Source of the DNA: Streptomyces venezuelae
GTDB taxonomy: Bacteria; Actinomycetota; Actinomycetes; Streptomycetales; Streptomycetaceae
DNA: 64,000 bases
Assembly (NCBI RefSeq): GCF_008642355.1
Contig: NZ_CP029193.1
Location: 7,954,485-8,018,484 of the forward strand
Direction: 5' to 3'
Shown: piece after piece, positions 35,025-44,245 of the stretch
Layout of the letters: each line of letters starts with the position of its first letter
Numbering within the stretch: the stretch's first letter is position 1
Position numbers and translations under genes: made by a program
The notes under the pieces: generated by a model
What the model was told of the DNA's origin: nothing
What the model saw: the letters and a program-made list of their open reading frames with translations, nothing else
The model's database searches: none

Positions 35025-36191
35025 CTACTTCTTCGGTTCCCGGAAGCGGCCGAACGCCTTGGTGAGGGCGCTCAGCGGCGAGGCCGCGCCCCCGTCCGTC
35101 TTGCCCTGACCCGGCGCGGTCGTCGTGACGGGCGCCACGTCTCCACCCGTCACCTCGGCCAACGCGGCCTGCGCGGCCTCGGCCGCCTCCCGGTACAGGT
35201 CGCGCGAGGTCGTCATGGCGTCGAGGGCCTCGGCGTACTTGGTGACCATGTCCTGGGCATGGGCCAGCTCCTCGTCCGGGGTGAGAAGGTGCCAGCCCTG
35301 CCGCAGCCGCGTGAGGGCCTGCTCGGCCTCGGCGGACAGCGGGCGGGGGAGCGCGGCGAACTCCTTGACCCTGTCGAGGAGTTCGGTCGGCTCCGACCCG
35401 TCCAGGAAGACGGTGCGCACCGAGAACCGCTCCGCGTCGTACTCCGGGTGCGGCGGAGCCGTGGGAAGGACGACGGCGCCCCCGCGGGGCATGCGTACGC
35501 TCAATTCCCGCTTCATCGCGAAGTCGGCGATCTGCGCCTGCTCCGGCGTGCCCCGGTGCTCGACGACCTGGTGGCGCAGGCTCGGCGGCAGGAACGTCGA
35601 GACCGGCTGCTGGCCCTTCGCGTCCGGTGTCATCGCCTCGTGCACGACGACGTGGATGTACCAGCTCCGGCGAGTGCACTCCCGCAGCAGGTGGCGCAGC
35701 TCGTCATCGTCCTTGGGCAGGTGATTCGTGGTTCGAAGCCGCAGGTCGCACGGTACGTCGTGGTCCCACGGAACCTGATCGCTGTCGGGCCAGAACATGG
35801 TGGCGGGCGAGGGCCAGTGCGCGTCCCACACCTGCTCCGCCTCGGCGGCGAGGACCCAGGTGACACCCCCGTCACCGTCCTTGCGCCGGGTGTCGGAGTC
35901 GTACGTGGTCAGCTGGGCGCGCACCGTGACGTCATCGGTCACGTGCCAGCGGGCCTCGAAGATCCGGCGGGCCGAGGGTCCCGGGTCGGCGGACTCGTCC
36001 CGCGGATGCAGGACGGTGGAGCGGGCCGCCTCCGCGGGGTCGAGATCCAGGAAGGCGTCGAGCACCCCGGCCGCCTTGAGGGCGATCAGGTTGCGCCGGA
36101 CATCCTGCTCGGGCTCGGGCCCGAGATGGCGCCCGCGCCCCAGCCACGCGGTGTCGGGGACGGTGGTCGAGGAGCTGCTGTTCTTGGCCAT
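35025..36191 (-). CDS. Hypothetical protein, 388 residues
   Basis: I do not recognise this protein. It is soluble and acidic in the middle (YDSDTRRKDGDGGVTWVLAAEAEQVWDAHW), with a Trp-rich core and a helical C-terminal third ending in a basic GRFREPKK. I chose the ATG at 36191 (MAKNSSSST); an in-frame GTG at 36275 has no better site. A purine-rich stretch follows the stop on the same strand. Good codon bias supports expression; no function is assigned. Confidence 0.6.
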   Translation of the reverse strand: MAKNSSSSTTVPDTAWLGRGRHLGPEPEQDVRRNLIALKAAGVLDAFLDLDPAEAARSTVLHPRDESADPGPSARRIFEARWHVTDDVTVRAQLTTYDSDTRRKDGDGGVTWVLAAEAEQVWDAHWPSPATMFWPDSDQVPWDHDVPCDLRLRTTNHLPKDDDELRHLLRECTRRSWYIHVVVHEAMTPDAKGQQPVSTFLPPSLRHQVVEHRGTPEQAQIADFAMKRELSVRMPRGGAVVLPTAPPHPEYDAERFSVRTVFLDGSEPTELLDRVKEFAALPRPLSAEAEQALTRLRQGWHLLTPDEELAHAQDMVTKYAEALDAMTTSRDLYREAAEAAQAALAEVTGGDVAPVTTTAPGQGKTDGGAASPLSALTKAFGRFREPKK

Positions 36192-36413
36192 GGATTCGTT
36201 CTGTAGGTGATCGGAGCCCGACCAGTATGGTCCGTGATCCTGTCGAGGGAAGAGGGGCGGGGAGAGCTGTGTCACGGTTCAGGTGCTGCTGCTCGGTTTC
36301 TCCTGCCCGACAACGGCTGACCAATGCGGGGTGAGGGGGTGAGGGGGTGAGGGGACGAAGGGGGAGGGAGCTGCCCGTGGACTGCCCGGCACTCTTCCGG
36401 CCCGGTGGCCCCG

Positions 36414-36851
36414 TCACGGGGACGTATAGGATTCCTGTGCGACGGACGTGCGACTGCCGGAAGTCGTGGTCGTCGCCGAGGCGGCCCGATCGGACTCGCT
36501 GCGCAGGACGCAGAACTCGTTGCCCTCGGGATCCGCGAGCACGGCCCACCCCGACCCGTCCGGTTCCCGGCGGTCGGCGACCAACGTGGCACCGAGCCCC
36601 AGCAGCCGTTCGACCTCCGCCTCGCGAGATGTCTCCGGACGCAGGCACAGGTGGAGCCTGTTCTTGGAGGTCTTCGGTTCGGCCACCTCGTTGAAGTACA
36701 GGAACGGCCCCTCCGGCAGCATCACCTGGGTCTCCTTGGAGCCGGGCCGGTCCTCCGGGTGCAACGGGCGACCGGTCACCTCGCTCCAGAACCGGGCGAG
36801 TTCATAGGCGTTGGCGCAGTCGATCGCCACATTTTGCAGAACCGAAGTCAT
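36414..36851 (-). CDS. VOC (glyoxalase/bleomycin-resistance-like) protein
   Basis: This 145-residue VOC-fold protein has the beginning LQNVAIDCANAYELARFWSEVTG, the middle NRLHLCLR and the ending VLADPEGNEFCVLR that characterise the Glyoxalase_6 group. Metal ligands are only partly conserved. A Ser/Thr-rich tail extends the C-terminus. Roles range from drug binding to dioxygenase-like catalysis; the substrate is unknown. The ATG at 36851 is isolated from other genes. Confidence 0.85.
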   Translation of the reverse strand: MTSVLQNVAIDCANAYELARFWSEVTGRPLHPEDRPGSKETQVMLPEGPFLYFNEVAEPKTSKNRLHLCLRPETSREAEVERLLGLGATLVADRREPDGSGWAVLADPEGNEFCVLRSESDRAASATTTTSGSRTSVAQESYTSP

Positions 36852-37225
36852 GGAGCGAGCCTGCCCCACCTTCGTGGCGCGCGGCAAGCAGGCACGATCA
36901 CCGTCGCTCAGACGACGGACAACGCAGTTGAAGTGTGTGAACGAGAAAGCGAGAGCGGGCCGACCGGGAGGTCGGCCCGCTCTCTTCTTTACCGAGTCGG
37001 CAAGTGAGGTCGGCAAGCGCCGCCGGGAAGCGCCGCCGGGCGATGTTGGATTGTTCTGCAATTGAACCGATGCTTGGCCGATGATCCGCCTCGACGTCGC
37101 GGGCGAGGGCACGGGAATTGCACCAGTGAACTGATCAATTCCCGGCACCCGAGTTACGGATCATCTTGAACGGCTGAACCGTGGATGAACGTAACTGCAG
37201 ATGAATGGAGAGCATCGGCGCATGG
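36852..37225. other. Gene-free boundary region between chromosomal arm and island
   Basis: This 374-base stretch holds a strong bidirectional hairpin and the shift from ordinary high-GC DNA to the G/T-rich island. No ORF is convincing. The AT-richer part around 37060-37200 has no recognisable tRNA or attachment site. Confidence 0.45.
36951..36984 (+). terminator. Strong hairpin with T-rich tail
   Basis: A 15-bp perfect stem (5' arm begins GAGAGCGGGC, 3' arm ends GCCCGCTCTC) with a 4-base loop is followed on the + strand by TTCTTT. On that strand no gene precedes it. It lies upstream of the VOC gene and may insulate the region from read-through. Confidence 0.75.
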
Positions 37226-38425
37226 TCAGAGATGGGTGTGGATGAGAGTGGTGGTGTGGGTGGGGGAATTGGTCTGGTGAGTGGTGACGGTGTGTGTGGT
37301 CGTGTTGTGGGTGTGCGTGGGGGGCGTGACCGTGACGGTGGTGGGGGTGGTGAGTTCGACGTAGCGGTGGAAGACCGTGTGCGTGTGGGTGAGCTGCGTC
37401 GTCGGGGGGTGCGGATACGTGGCTTGCCGAGCGGCCTCTATGAGGACCATGCCGGGGAGGTGGTCACCGTCGTGGTCGAAGAGGACGGGGTGCTCCGGGT
37501 GGGGGTTGAGCCGGTAGGTCAGGGGCTGGTGGGTGGGGGTGAGCACCAGGTCCCGGGAGTGAACGCGGCCGTAGAGGGAGGGGTCCTGATCGGTGGGGGT
37601 GTGGACGAGCGCCTTGAGGGTGTGCGTGGTGGGGTCAGTGGTGTTGTCGGGATTACTGGCCGTGCGCATGCGGTGGTAGGCAGCCGGTGAAATGCAGGTG
37701 AAGTGGCCGTGACCGGTGGAGAGGGTCTGGCCTTCAGGGTTGGTGATGGTGAGCGTGATGGTGAACTGGGGACTGCGGCCGGGCCGGGAGAGGGTGGTGT
37801 GGAGGGTGAGGTTCGTGGGGGTGCTGCCAATGGTGAGGTGCTCGGGGTGAGTGGTGACGGTCATGTCTTGCATGACGAAGTGGTGGCCGAGGGGTATGCC
37901 GTGCTCGGCGTGGGCGAGATAGATGCCGGTCTGACGGAGCGTCTCGCAGGCCTGGAGGTGGTCGTGGCGGCCGTCCAGGGTGGTGAAAAACGTGTGGGCG
38001 CGGGGCCATTGACCGGTGAGGATGTAGGTCTCGGGACCGCTCTTCTCGCATCCGGTGAGGAAGACCTCGGCGAGGGCGGCGCGGTGCACGTACTCGGCGG
38101 GGACGGTGGTGGTGAGGCGGGGCGGAACGGGGGCCGTTGTGGCGGCACCGTTCCGACGAGTGGCGCCGGTCGGAGCGGCGGGGCGATCCGTGACACCTGC
38201 GGGGTTGCCGGCGGTGCCGTTCACGGAGCCAGTCGCGGTGCCGGTCACGCTGTCGGTGCTCGTCGTGTTGGCGCCGGTCGTGTTGCCATTCGTGGAGTTC
38301 TGCGCGATGTCGGGGGTGGCGGCGCCGGCCGTAACCCCGACGGTGGTGACGTCTGGAGTTGCCGTGCCGCTGCTGGTGGTGTGGGTGACCTGGGCGTCTT
38401 TCGACAGTACGAGACTGCTGCTCAT
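37226..38425 (-). CDS. AfsA-family gamma-butyrolactone synthase with N-terminal extension
   Basis: This 399-residue homologue of AfsA, ScbA and SrrX should join a beta-ketoacyl chain to dihydroxyacetone phosphate to start gamma-butyrolactone signal synthesis. Both AfsA hot-dog repeats are visible: VHRAALAEVFLTGCEKSG with the first active-site Glu, and GRVHSRDLVL with LPGMVLIEAARQAT carrying the second. Its first ~105 residues form a Thr/Gly/Asn/Ala-rich low-complexity extension not found in typical ~300-residue AfsA proteins. GGGGGAGAGG precedes the ATG. An ARE-like site lies 42 bases upstream of the start, so GBL-receptor control is likely. Confidence 0.9.
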   Translation of the reverse strand: MSSSLVLSKDAQVTHTTSSGTATPDVTTVGVTAGAATPDIAQNSTNGNTTGANTTSTDSVTGTATGSVNGTAGNPAGVTDRPAAPTGATRRNGAATTAPVPPRLTTTVPAEYVHRAALAEVFLTGCEKSGPETYILTGQWPRAHTFFTTLDGRHDHLQACETLRQTGIYLAHAEHGIPLGHHFVMQDMTVTTHPEHLTIGSTPTNLTLHTTLSRPGRSPQFTITLTITNPEGQTLSTGHGHFTCISPAAYHRMRTASNPDNTTDPTTHTLKALVHTPTDQDPSLYGRVHSRDLVLTPTHQPLTYRLNPHPEHPVLFDHDGDHLPGMVLIEAARQATYPHPPTTQLTHTHTVFHRYVELTTPTTVTVTPPTHTHNTTTHTVTTHQTNSPTHTTTLIHTHL

Positions 38426-38466
38426 GAACCTCTCCCCCGGAGGCGAAATGAAAGTGACGCCATAAC

Positions 38467-38490
38467 ATACATACCCACCGGTTTCCTTTT
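38467..38490. promoter_or_regulatory. Autoregulatory element (ARE)-like site upstream of afsA-type gene
   Basis: The sequence ACATACCCACCGGTTTCC within an AT-richer patch resembles the conserved ARE core to which GBL receptors (ArpA, ScbR, FarA) bind, with the hallmark CCGGTTT half-site and an opposing ATACC. It lies just upstream of the afsA-type start. Its half-site spacing differs from the three AAACC-N7-CGGTTT sites further right. Confidence 0.65.
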
Positions 38491-39035
38491 CAAGGGTTGA
38501 TGGTGATTACACGCGGCAGGACGGAGCGTTATTCGGATTCTGATATTCCGCTGCTGCGGTTTCGGGGCGGGGGTAAGGTTTCGGGATTTCGTGACGCTGG
38601 GTAGTTGCGTTCCTGGTGGGAGGGGGTGAGGGTCGGGGACGGGGATAGTCCGGGGTGGGCGGGGGCGGAGGCGGGGGCCCGGATTTCAGGGCGCAGGGAA
38701 GTGAAGAGGAATTCCGTAGTCCGTTTATTGCGATGGAAAACAGGGCGTCCGGTTCCCTTGTTATGCTTTCGCGCCGTCGACGGGGCGGGGTCGGGCAGAC
38801 GACGACTCGTCGGCTGTTGGGGTGGTCGGCTGGCCAGAGACGTGGCGTGGTTGGTTCAAGTCGGCGGTTTGCCTGACTTCCGCTGCGCTGTGCGGAGTTG
38901 CGTTGTGCACTGCACTGCACCGACTGCTGTGCTGTGTTTGCGGTTTGGGACCGGGGACGGCTGGGCCGGTCGGCGGCTTGTACAGGTTTGATTCGTGTCG
39001 AGTTCGTTGTTGATGGTGAGGGTGGGGTTGTTGTG
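38491..39035. other. Gene-free gap before the HAD gene
   Basis: This 545-base region begins with the AT-richer ARE patch and becomes G-rich. No ORF is convincing. It contains the divergent promoter area of the afsA-type and HAD genes. The + strand shows runs such as GGGTGGGCGGGGGCGGAGGCGGGGGC that might form quadruplexes. Confidence 0.45.
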
Positions 39036-39806
39036 ATGACGGGTCGTGAGGGTTCGCTCGGCGCGGGCGCGGGCGCAGTTGCAGGTACGGGTTCGGCTGA
39101 GGGGCAGAAGCTGAGCCATGTGCGGTTGATCGCGGTAAACATTGACGGGGTACTGCTGAACGACAGTTTCGGCCCGGTGATCCGGCGCCTGGTGGAGTCG
39201 CGGGGCGGCGTGTACGGGCCGGAGTTGGAGCAAGCGCTGCTGTCGCAGTCGCAGATGGTGGCGGCGCGGGCCGCCGCGGAGGTACTCGGGGGCAGCGCGG
39301 AGGCTTTGCTCGCGGCGTACTTCGAGGAGCGGGAGCGATACGTGGCGGAGCACCCGGTGCGGGTGCTGCCCGGGGCGCGGGAGTTGCTGGAACGGCTGCG
39401 CGGACTGGGCGCGTCCACGGTGTGTTACGGAGGGCTGGAGCGGAAGCACTTCGACCGCTACCTGGGGGACCTGGAGCTTGCGGGACTGTTCGACGAGCCG
39501 GGCTACGTGTGCACGAACGACTTCCGGCCGGGTATCCGAGAAATCACCGAGGACGTATTCGGACTGCGGCTGGACCAGGTCATGTTCATCGACGACGTGG
39601 CGCGGGTCGCGGAGGCGGCGAGGGATCTGGGAGTGGCGTTCATCGGGCATCCCAGTGACTACGAGAGCGGGTTCCAGCGGCCACTGATGGAGCGGGCAGG
39701 GGCACGGCATGTGGTGCGCTCGCTGGGGGAGATCGATGAGGAGCTGCTGCTGCGGGTGGATGCGGAGGCGGCGGCTGGGCGGAGTTGGCCTGGGCGGGGT
39801 GTGTAG
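39036..39806 (+). CDS. HAD-superfamily protein with altered nucleophile motif
   Basis: This 256-residue HAD-fold protein is commonly found next to GBL-synthase genes and is a candidate for the phosphatase step of butyrolactone assembly. The motif I region reads AVNIDGVLLND, so the position of the nucleophilic Asp (DxD) is Asn, coded AAC. Motif II is unusual (STVCYGG) and motif IV (VMFIDDVARVA) is intact. If the first residue is truly Asn, phosphatase chemistry of the classical kind is not expected, so it may be a binding or regulatory protein. It is divergent from the afsA-type gene. Confidence 0.75.
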   Translation: MTGREGSLGAGAGAVAGTGSAEGQKLSHVRLIAVNIDGVLLNDSFGPVIRRLVESRGGVYGPELEQALLSQSQMVAARAAAEVLGGSAEALLAAYFEERERYVAEHPVRVLPGARELLERLRGLGASTVCYGGLERKHFDRYLGDLELAGLFDEPGYVCTNDFRPGIREITEDVFGLRLDQVMFIDDVARVAEAARDLGVAFIGHPSDYESGFQRPLMERAGARHVVRSLGEIDEELLLRVDAEAAAGRSWPGRGV

Positions 39807-40242
39807 CGGTGCCGTAGCGGTGTCATAGCGGCGCCCGGTCTGTCGTCGGGGAGCTGGGGGGCGGGCTGGCTGGCTGGCGGCGTCGGCGGAGGAAGGGGCT
39901 GGCGGCTGGGCCTGCGGTACCGATGGCCGTTGGGCCGACTGGCAGTGGCTGGTGTGGCTGGTCGGTGAGGTGAGGTGAGTTGGGGTTCTGGGGGTCGTCT
40001 TTTGCGGAGGCGGCCCCCTTTGTGTTGCTTGCGTCGATTGCCCAGCGTCGCGTGGGCTGTTGCTGCAGTATCGGGCGGTCGTATCTGGTGAGGCTGCCGG
40101 GTTGTTGGGTGTGGCGTGGGTGGGTTGGGGGGTGGTGGGGGGTGGTGTGGGTAGGGTTCGGGGGTGGCGGTTTCTTTTGTGGGGGCTGCTTTGGTGTGGT
40201 TGGTGTTGTTGTTGGTGTGGGTGTGTGGAGGGGTGGTGTGGG
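39807..40242. other. G-rich gap before the first TetR-type receptor gene
   Basis: This 436-base gap contains a possible short terminator hairpin around 39985-40020 (GGGGGTC with GGCCCCC). Further on the + strand has long G/T runs such as GGTTGGGGGGTGGTGGGGGG. No gene is evident. Confidence 0.4.
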
Positions 40243-40905
40243 GTGGCGCGGCAGGAGCGTGCTGTTCGGACGCGGCGGGCGGTGTTGGAGGCTGCGGCGG
40301 TGGTGTTTGCGGAGTGTGGGTATTCGGCGGCGACGGTGTCGGATATTTTGCAGGTGGCGGGGGTGACGAAGGGGGCTTTGTATTTTCATTTTGATTCGAA
40401 GGAGGCGTTGGCGCGGGGGGTGTTGCAGGCGCAGGTGGCGTTTGCGGGGCCGGTGCAGGAGTTGAAGGTGCAGGAGTGGGTGGATGCGGGGTTGTTGTTG
40501 GCGTATCGGTTGCCGCGGGATCCGGTGGTGAGGGCGGGGGCGGTGTTGTCGTCGGATCCGCAGGGTCGTGAGCATTATGGGAGTGCGTGGCCGGCGTGGA
40601 TTGAGTTGTCGGCGCAGACGTTGGCGGAGGCGAAGGAGCGGGGGGAGGTGTTGTCGCATGTGGTGCCGCGGCAGACGGCGGAGTTGATTGTGTCTGCGTT
40701 TCATGGGGTGCAGTTGTTTTCGCAGTTGGAGTGTGGTTTGGCGGATGTGGAGCGGCGGATTTCGGTTTTGTATGAGCATGTGATTCCGGCGATTACGGTG
40801 CCGGCGGTGTTGGCGCGGTTGGATGTGGCGGCGGATCGGGGGGCGCGGTTGTATGCGGAGGCGGTGTCGGTGCCGCAGTCGGGGTTGGTGTCGTCGTCGG
40901 GGTGA
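40243..40905 (+). CDS. Gamma-butyrolactone receptor-type TetR regulator (1)
   Basis: This 220-residue ArpA/ScbR-like repressor begins VARQERAVRTRRAVLEAAAVVFAECG, the characteristic opening of GBL receptors. It has recognition helix VTKGALYFHFDSKEALARGV and a C-terminal ligand domain with the AWPAWIELSAQTLAEAKERGE segment. Of the three receptors here it sits closest to the GBL synthase and is the best candidate for the true signal receptor. Its codons are rich in TTG and GTG with many T or G third positions, unlike Streptomyces norms, matching the G/T bias of the surrounding DNA. The start GTG follows a GGAGGGG stretch. Confidence 0.85.
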   Translation: MARQERAVRTRRAVLEAAAVVFAECGYSAATVSDILQVAGVTKGALYFHFDSKEALARGVLQAQVAFAGPVQELKVQEWVDAGLLLAYRLPRDPVVRAGAVLSSDPQGREHYGSAWPAWIELSAQTLAEAKERGEVLSHVVPRQTAELIVSAFHGVQLFSQLECGLADVERRISVLYEHVIPAITVPAVLARLDVAADRGARLYAEAVSVPQSGLVSSSG

Positions 40906-42902
40906 GGGGTGGGGGGTGCGGGCGGGGTTGGTGGCCGGGGGGCGGGGTTTGTTGTGTGGGGGTTGTTTTTTGGGTTGTGTGGGTTGTTTTGCTGTGGTTA
41001 GTCGCGGTGTGCGGTGTGCGGTGTGCGGTGTGCGGTGTGTGGGTGAGGGTCGGGGTGGGGGGTGGGGGTGACTGTGTTGTTTTTGTGGGTTGATGTTTTT
41101 GTGGGTTGAGGTGGGGTGTCTGCGTTTCGTGTGTTGATGTTGGTTGTTTTTGTTTCTGGTTTTGTGTGCTGGTGCGCCTCGTCCTTGCCCTTGTCCTTGT
41201 CCTTGTCCTTGTCGTCGTCGGGGGTGGGGGTGGGGTCGAGGGTTTTTTTTATGGGGGGGTTTGTGTCTGGGGTTTGTGTGTGTGGTGGTTGTTGTCTTGT
41301 TGGTGTGGGGTGTCTGGTCTTTTTTGCTTTGGCTGTGTGTGAGGGGGCGTCGTGATGCATGTGGCGGTGAAATTCATGGTGTGCGTTGCAGGTGTTGGAG
41401 CTGTTGGGCAGGTCGTCGCTGTGGTCCGGTTCGTGGGGTAGCGCTGGGCGCCGAGTGTGCCGGGCAGGGGTTTTCCGGTATGGGTGCATGGGGTGAGGGC
41501 GGCCGGTACGCCGGCGCACAGGTCTGAGGCCTTGTGTTCGGGCCTGTTGGGTGGTGGCTGTGCGGGGCGGTCGTCGTTTCGTCCTGGCCCTGGGTTTGCT
41601 CGGTGCTTGGGTTGTCTTGCCTTGTCCGGGCTTTGGGGTTGTTCGGCGTCTCGGTGCTGGTTTCGCGTCTGGCTTCCGGGGCTGTTCCGTTCCTGTGGGC
41701 TCTCTCCGGGTGGTTGAGCTGCTGTCTGGTCCCTGGGGTGTCCGGTTTGGTGTGGGTGGGCGGGTTGTTGCGTCCCGGTTCGGTTCCTGGGGCGTTGTCC
41801 TGCCTTTGTTCGGCCCTTGGTCCGGTTCTGTTTCTGTCCGGCCTGGCGGGTTGTTCCGTCCCTGGCCGCTCCTCTGGGTTGTCTTGCCTTGTCCGGGTTT
41901 CGGGGTTGTTCTGTGTCTCGTTGCTATCCGGTCTTCGGGGTTGTTGTCGCGGCCCGTTTTTTGGGTTGTTGTGTGTTTCGTCCTGTGTTTGGCCGTTGGG
42001 GCTGTGCTGTCGTGCCGGGTTTCCGTCCGGGGCGTCCCGCTTCTGGCTGGTTTCGGGGTGTTGGGTTTCTGTTGTGGTTGTGGGTGGGTTCGCGTCTGGC
42101 GGCCTTGGGGTTGGTTGTTCCTTTTTGTCGGCTCTTTGTGGGTGGTCTCGTTTGTGTCTGGTTCCAGCCCGCTTACGCCGGACCAAATGCAACCCCAGCC
42201 AAGACACAGGGCACCGGGACAGGCACAGACACAGGCGCAGGAACAGACATAGGGCACAGGGGCAGACACAGGCACAGGCGCAGACACGGGGCGCAGGGGC
42301 AGGGGCGGGTATAGGCGCGGGAAGGGGGGTGAAGCGGTCCGCCATGGCAGGGCTGGGTGCCGGTGGGAGCGGTTCAGGGGGCGGGCAGGTCGGTGCCGGG
42401 TGCGGGTGGTGGGGGCGCCGGGTTGGGTGTGGGCGGGATGATCGGGGGGCTGGCATGGGCGGTGCTGTGCGGGGTTCGGACGCGAGGCCATCTGTGACTG
42501 TGGTGGGAGTGGGGCAGCCCGGTAGCGGGCAGAGGTGAGGGCTTGGGGGCCTGGCGGGGCGGGGTTGCTCACGATCGGGGCAGGGGCGGGTTGGAGGCCG
42601 GCCAGCGCGGGATGCGGAACAACCCGAGGGCCGGGCGGGGCCGGGGCGGGGCGGGGCGGGGCAACCCGGGGTGTCGGGCGGGGGCGGGTTCGTTGGCGGG
42701 GTGGGGCAGAGGTGGGGTTGGGCGGGGGCGGGGCGGTGTCTTGGGGGCTGGGTTGGGGGTGGTAGTCCGCCGGATTGTGCAGGGCGGGGCGGTCTGGGGG
42801 TGTGGGGTGGGTTGGGGTGGGGTGGGGGGTTGGGGGCTGTCCGATGGGTCGTATGAGCTGATCAGGGGCGTGCCCTGCTGTTCGCTGAACGAAGGGGGCC
42901 GC
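40906..42902. repeat. Two kilobases of G/T-rich degenerate repeats, no gene seen
   Basis: The + strand is dominated by G and T. It contains GTGTGCGGTGTGCGGTGTGC runs (41010-41040), CTTGTC hexamer runs (41180-41215), and a ~37-base word beginning GGTTGTCTTGCCTTG that recurs at 41609 and 41877. ACAGACACAGGC-type runs follow at 42215-42300. Open frames on both strands exist only because stop codons are rare in such sequence; their products are low-complexity (Pro/Thr/Gln/Asn or Val/Gly/Leu/Cys). I see no supported gene. Confidence 0.65.
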
Positions 42903-43298
42903 ATGGTACGCGATACAGCTGAAGCAAAGGCAGAGATGTACGGGATCACGTTTCCTGCCTGGCACGGAAAGCATTACGTGACGCTGGCTGAGCTGCTGGT
43001 TCGGCTCGGCAGTTACGGCCTGGACCTGACCTGGCGCATCGAATTCGATGAGATCGTCGACCCTCGCTGTGTCGAGGTGAAGAGGCGGTCCGCCGACACC
43101 GGCATGGACACGTTGACTCTGTTGTCGCTGACGACCCCCTTCCTCCAGTTGATCGATGCCGAAGCACGGGGATTCGCCGGGGACAAGCTGGTGCTCGTCC
43201 TGACCGAGTTCGATAGTTCCTCCTGGGACGTCAGGGCAGACGACGAGCGTGTACTCAGCGAACTTCGCCACCACTACCCGGGTGCCAAGGACCTCTGA
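42903..43298 (+). CDS. Hypothetical protein next to IS remnant
   Basis: This 131-residue protein, MVRDTAEAKAEMYGITFPAW..., reads as a folded soluble domain with WRIEFDEIVDPRCVEVKRR and ends HHYPGAKDL. No family is recognised. GAAGGGGG precedes the ATG. Its composition is balanced, unlike the flanking G/T-rich DNA. Its 3' end overlaps the 3' end of the convergent transposase frame, suggesting an IS-related junction. Confidence 0.55.
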   Translation: MVRDTAEAKAEMYGITFPAWHGKHYVTLAELLVRLGSYGLDLTWRIEFDEIVDPRCVEVKRRSADTGMDTLTLLSLTTPFLQLIDAEARGFAGDKLVLVLTEFDSSSWDVRADDERVLSELRHHYPGAKDL

Positions 43299-44193
43299 GC
43301 CGGGGCCCTGCTCTCCGGACGCAGCCATAGGCGGATCGCCGCCGCGGTGACCGTCCCGTGGAAGACGTACGCCCGCTTGTCGAAGCGCGTGGTGACAGTG
43401 CGGGAGTTCTTGAGCCGGTTGGTGGTCCGCTCAACTTCGTTCCGGCGGCGGTGGATCGCCTGGTCGAACCCTGTGGGCCGGCCGCCTTGGCTGCCGCGGC
43501 GTCGGCGGTTGGCCCGCTGATCTCTCGGCTCGGGGATCGTGTGCTTGATCTGACGTCTGCGCAGGTGACGACGGATGCCTCGTGATGAGTACGCCTTATC
43601 TCTCCCGACATGGCCAGGCCGAGTATGTGGTCGTCCACCAGCCTGCCTGGGCACGCGGATCTCCTCCAGGACGGGAATCATCTGCGGTGCATTCCCCCAC
43701 TGGCCGGGCGTGACGACAAACCCGAGCGGGCGACACCCGCCTTCCCCGGCAAGGTGGATCTTGCTTGTGAGTCCGCCTCGCGAGCGCCCCAGGGCCTCAT
43801 CGGAACGATGACGTGCCGGGCTCCTGCGCCGACCCGGGATCTTCGGGGCCCGCTTGGGGGCACCAGCCGCGTGCTGATGAGCGCGACAGGTCGTGGAATC
43901 GACGCTGACCGTGCTCCAGTCGATCCGGCCCTCGGCATCGGTGTCGGCCTGGACGGCCCGCAGGATCCTCTCCACGTGCCGTCCGCCGACCACCTGCGAT
44001 GACGATCGTGGACCGTCTTCCAGCTACCGAAGCAAGGAGGCAGGTCGCGCCAGGGAAGACCGGTCCGCTGCCGGAACGGAATCGCGTTGATCACCCGACG
44101 GTGACACTGCCAGCGTTCACCCCGCCCGTGATTCGTCGGCAAGTGCGGCTCCAGCCGAGCCCACTCCTCATCCGAAAGATCTCCCCGCCCCAT
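43274..44193 (-). mobile_element. IS5-family insertion sequence, probably a remnant
   Basis: The minus strand carries a two-frame DDE transposase. The first frame (from ATG 44193) has the DUF4096-type start LSDEEWARLEPHLP and RTGLPWRDLPPCFGSW up to RRWSADGTW. The second frame continues ERILRAVQ...VSVDSTTCRAHQH (first D), LTSKIHLA, DKAYSSRG (second D) and RNEVERTTNRLKNSR (E). A frameshift near 43970 joins them, as is usual for this group. Beyond RLWLRP the frame continues into unrelated sequence and no matching terminal inverted repeat is seen at the left end, so that end seems lost. Confidence 0.8.
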
Positions 44194-44245
44194 GCCCCAC
44201 GGAACGAGTTCCTAGAAGGAGTGTCACACGACCATCGGACAGCTG

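Noticed and set aside
38467..38490. Grouping the afsA-upstream site with the AAACC-N7-CGGTTT operators
   Set aside because: Its half-sites are closer together (ATACC-CAC-CGGTTT), so it was kept as a separate ARE-like site.
41534..42538. Plus-strand hydrophobic ORF resembling a membrane protein
   Set aside because: The hydrophobicity (Leu/Val/Gly/Cys/Trp) follows from G/T-rich repeats; all frames look alike and no start site is supported.
40998..43328. Long minus-strand ORF of about 776 codons over the G/T-rich tract
   Set aside because: Product is Pro/Thr/Gln/Asn/His low-complexity, has no ribosome-binding site, runs through the hypothetical gene at 42903, and is explained by stop-poor composition.
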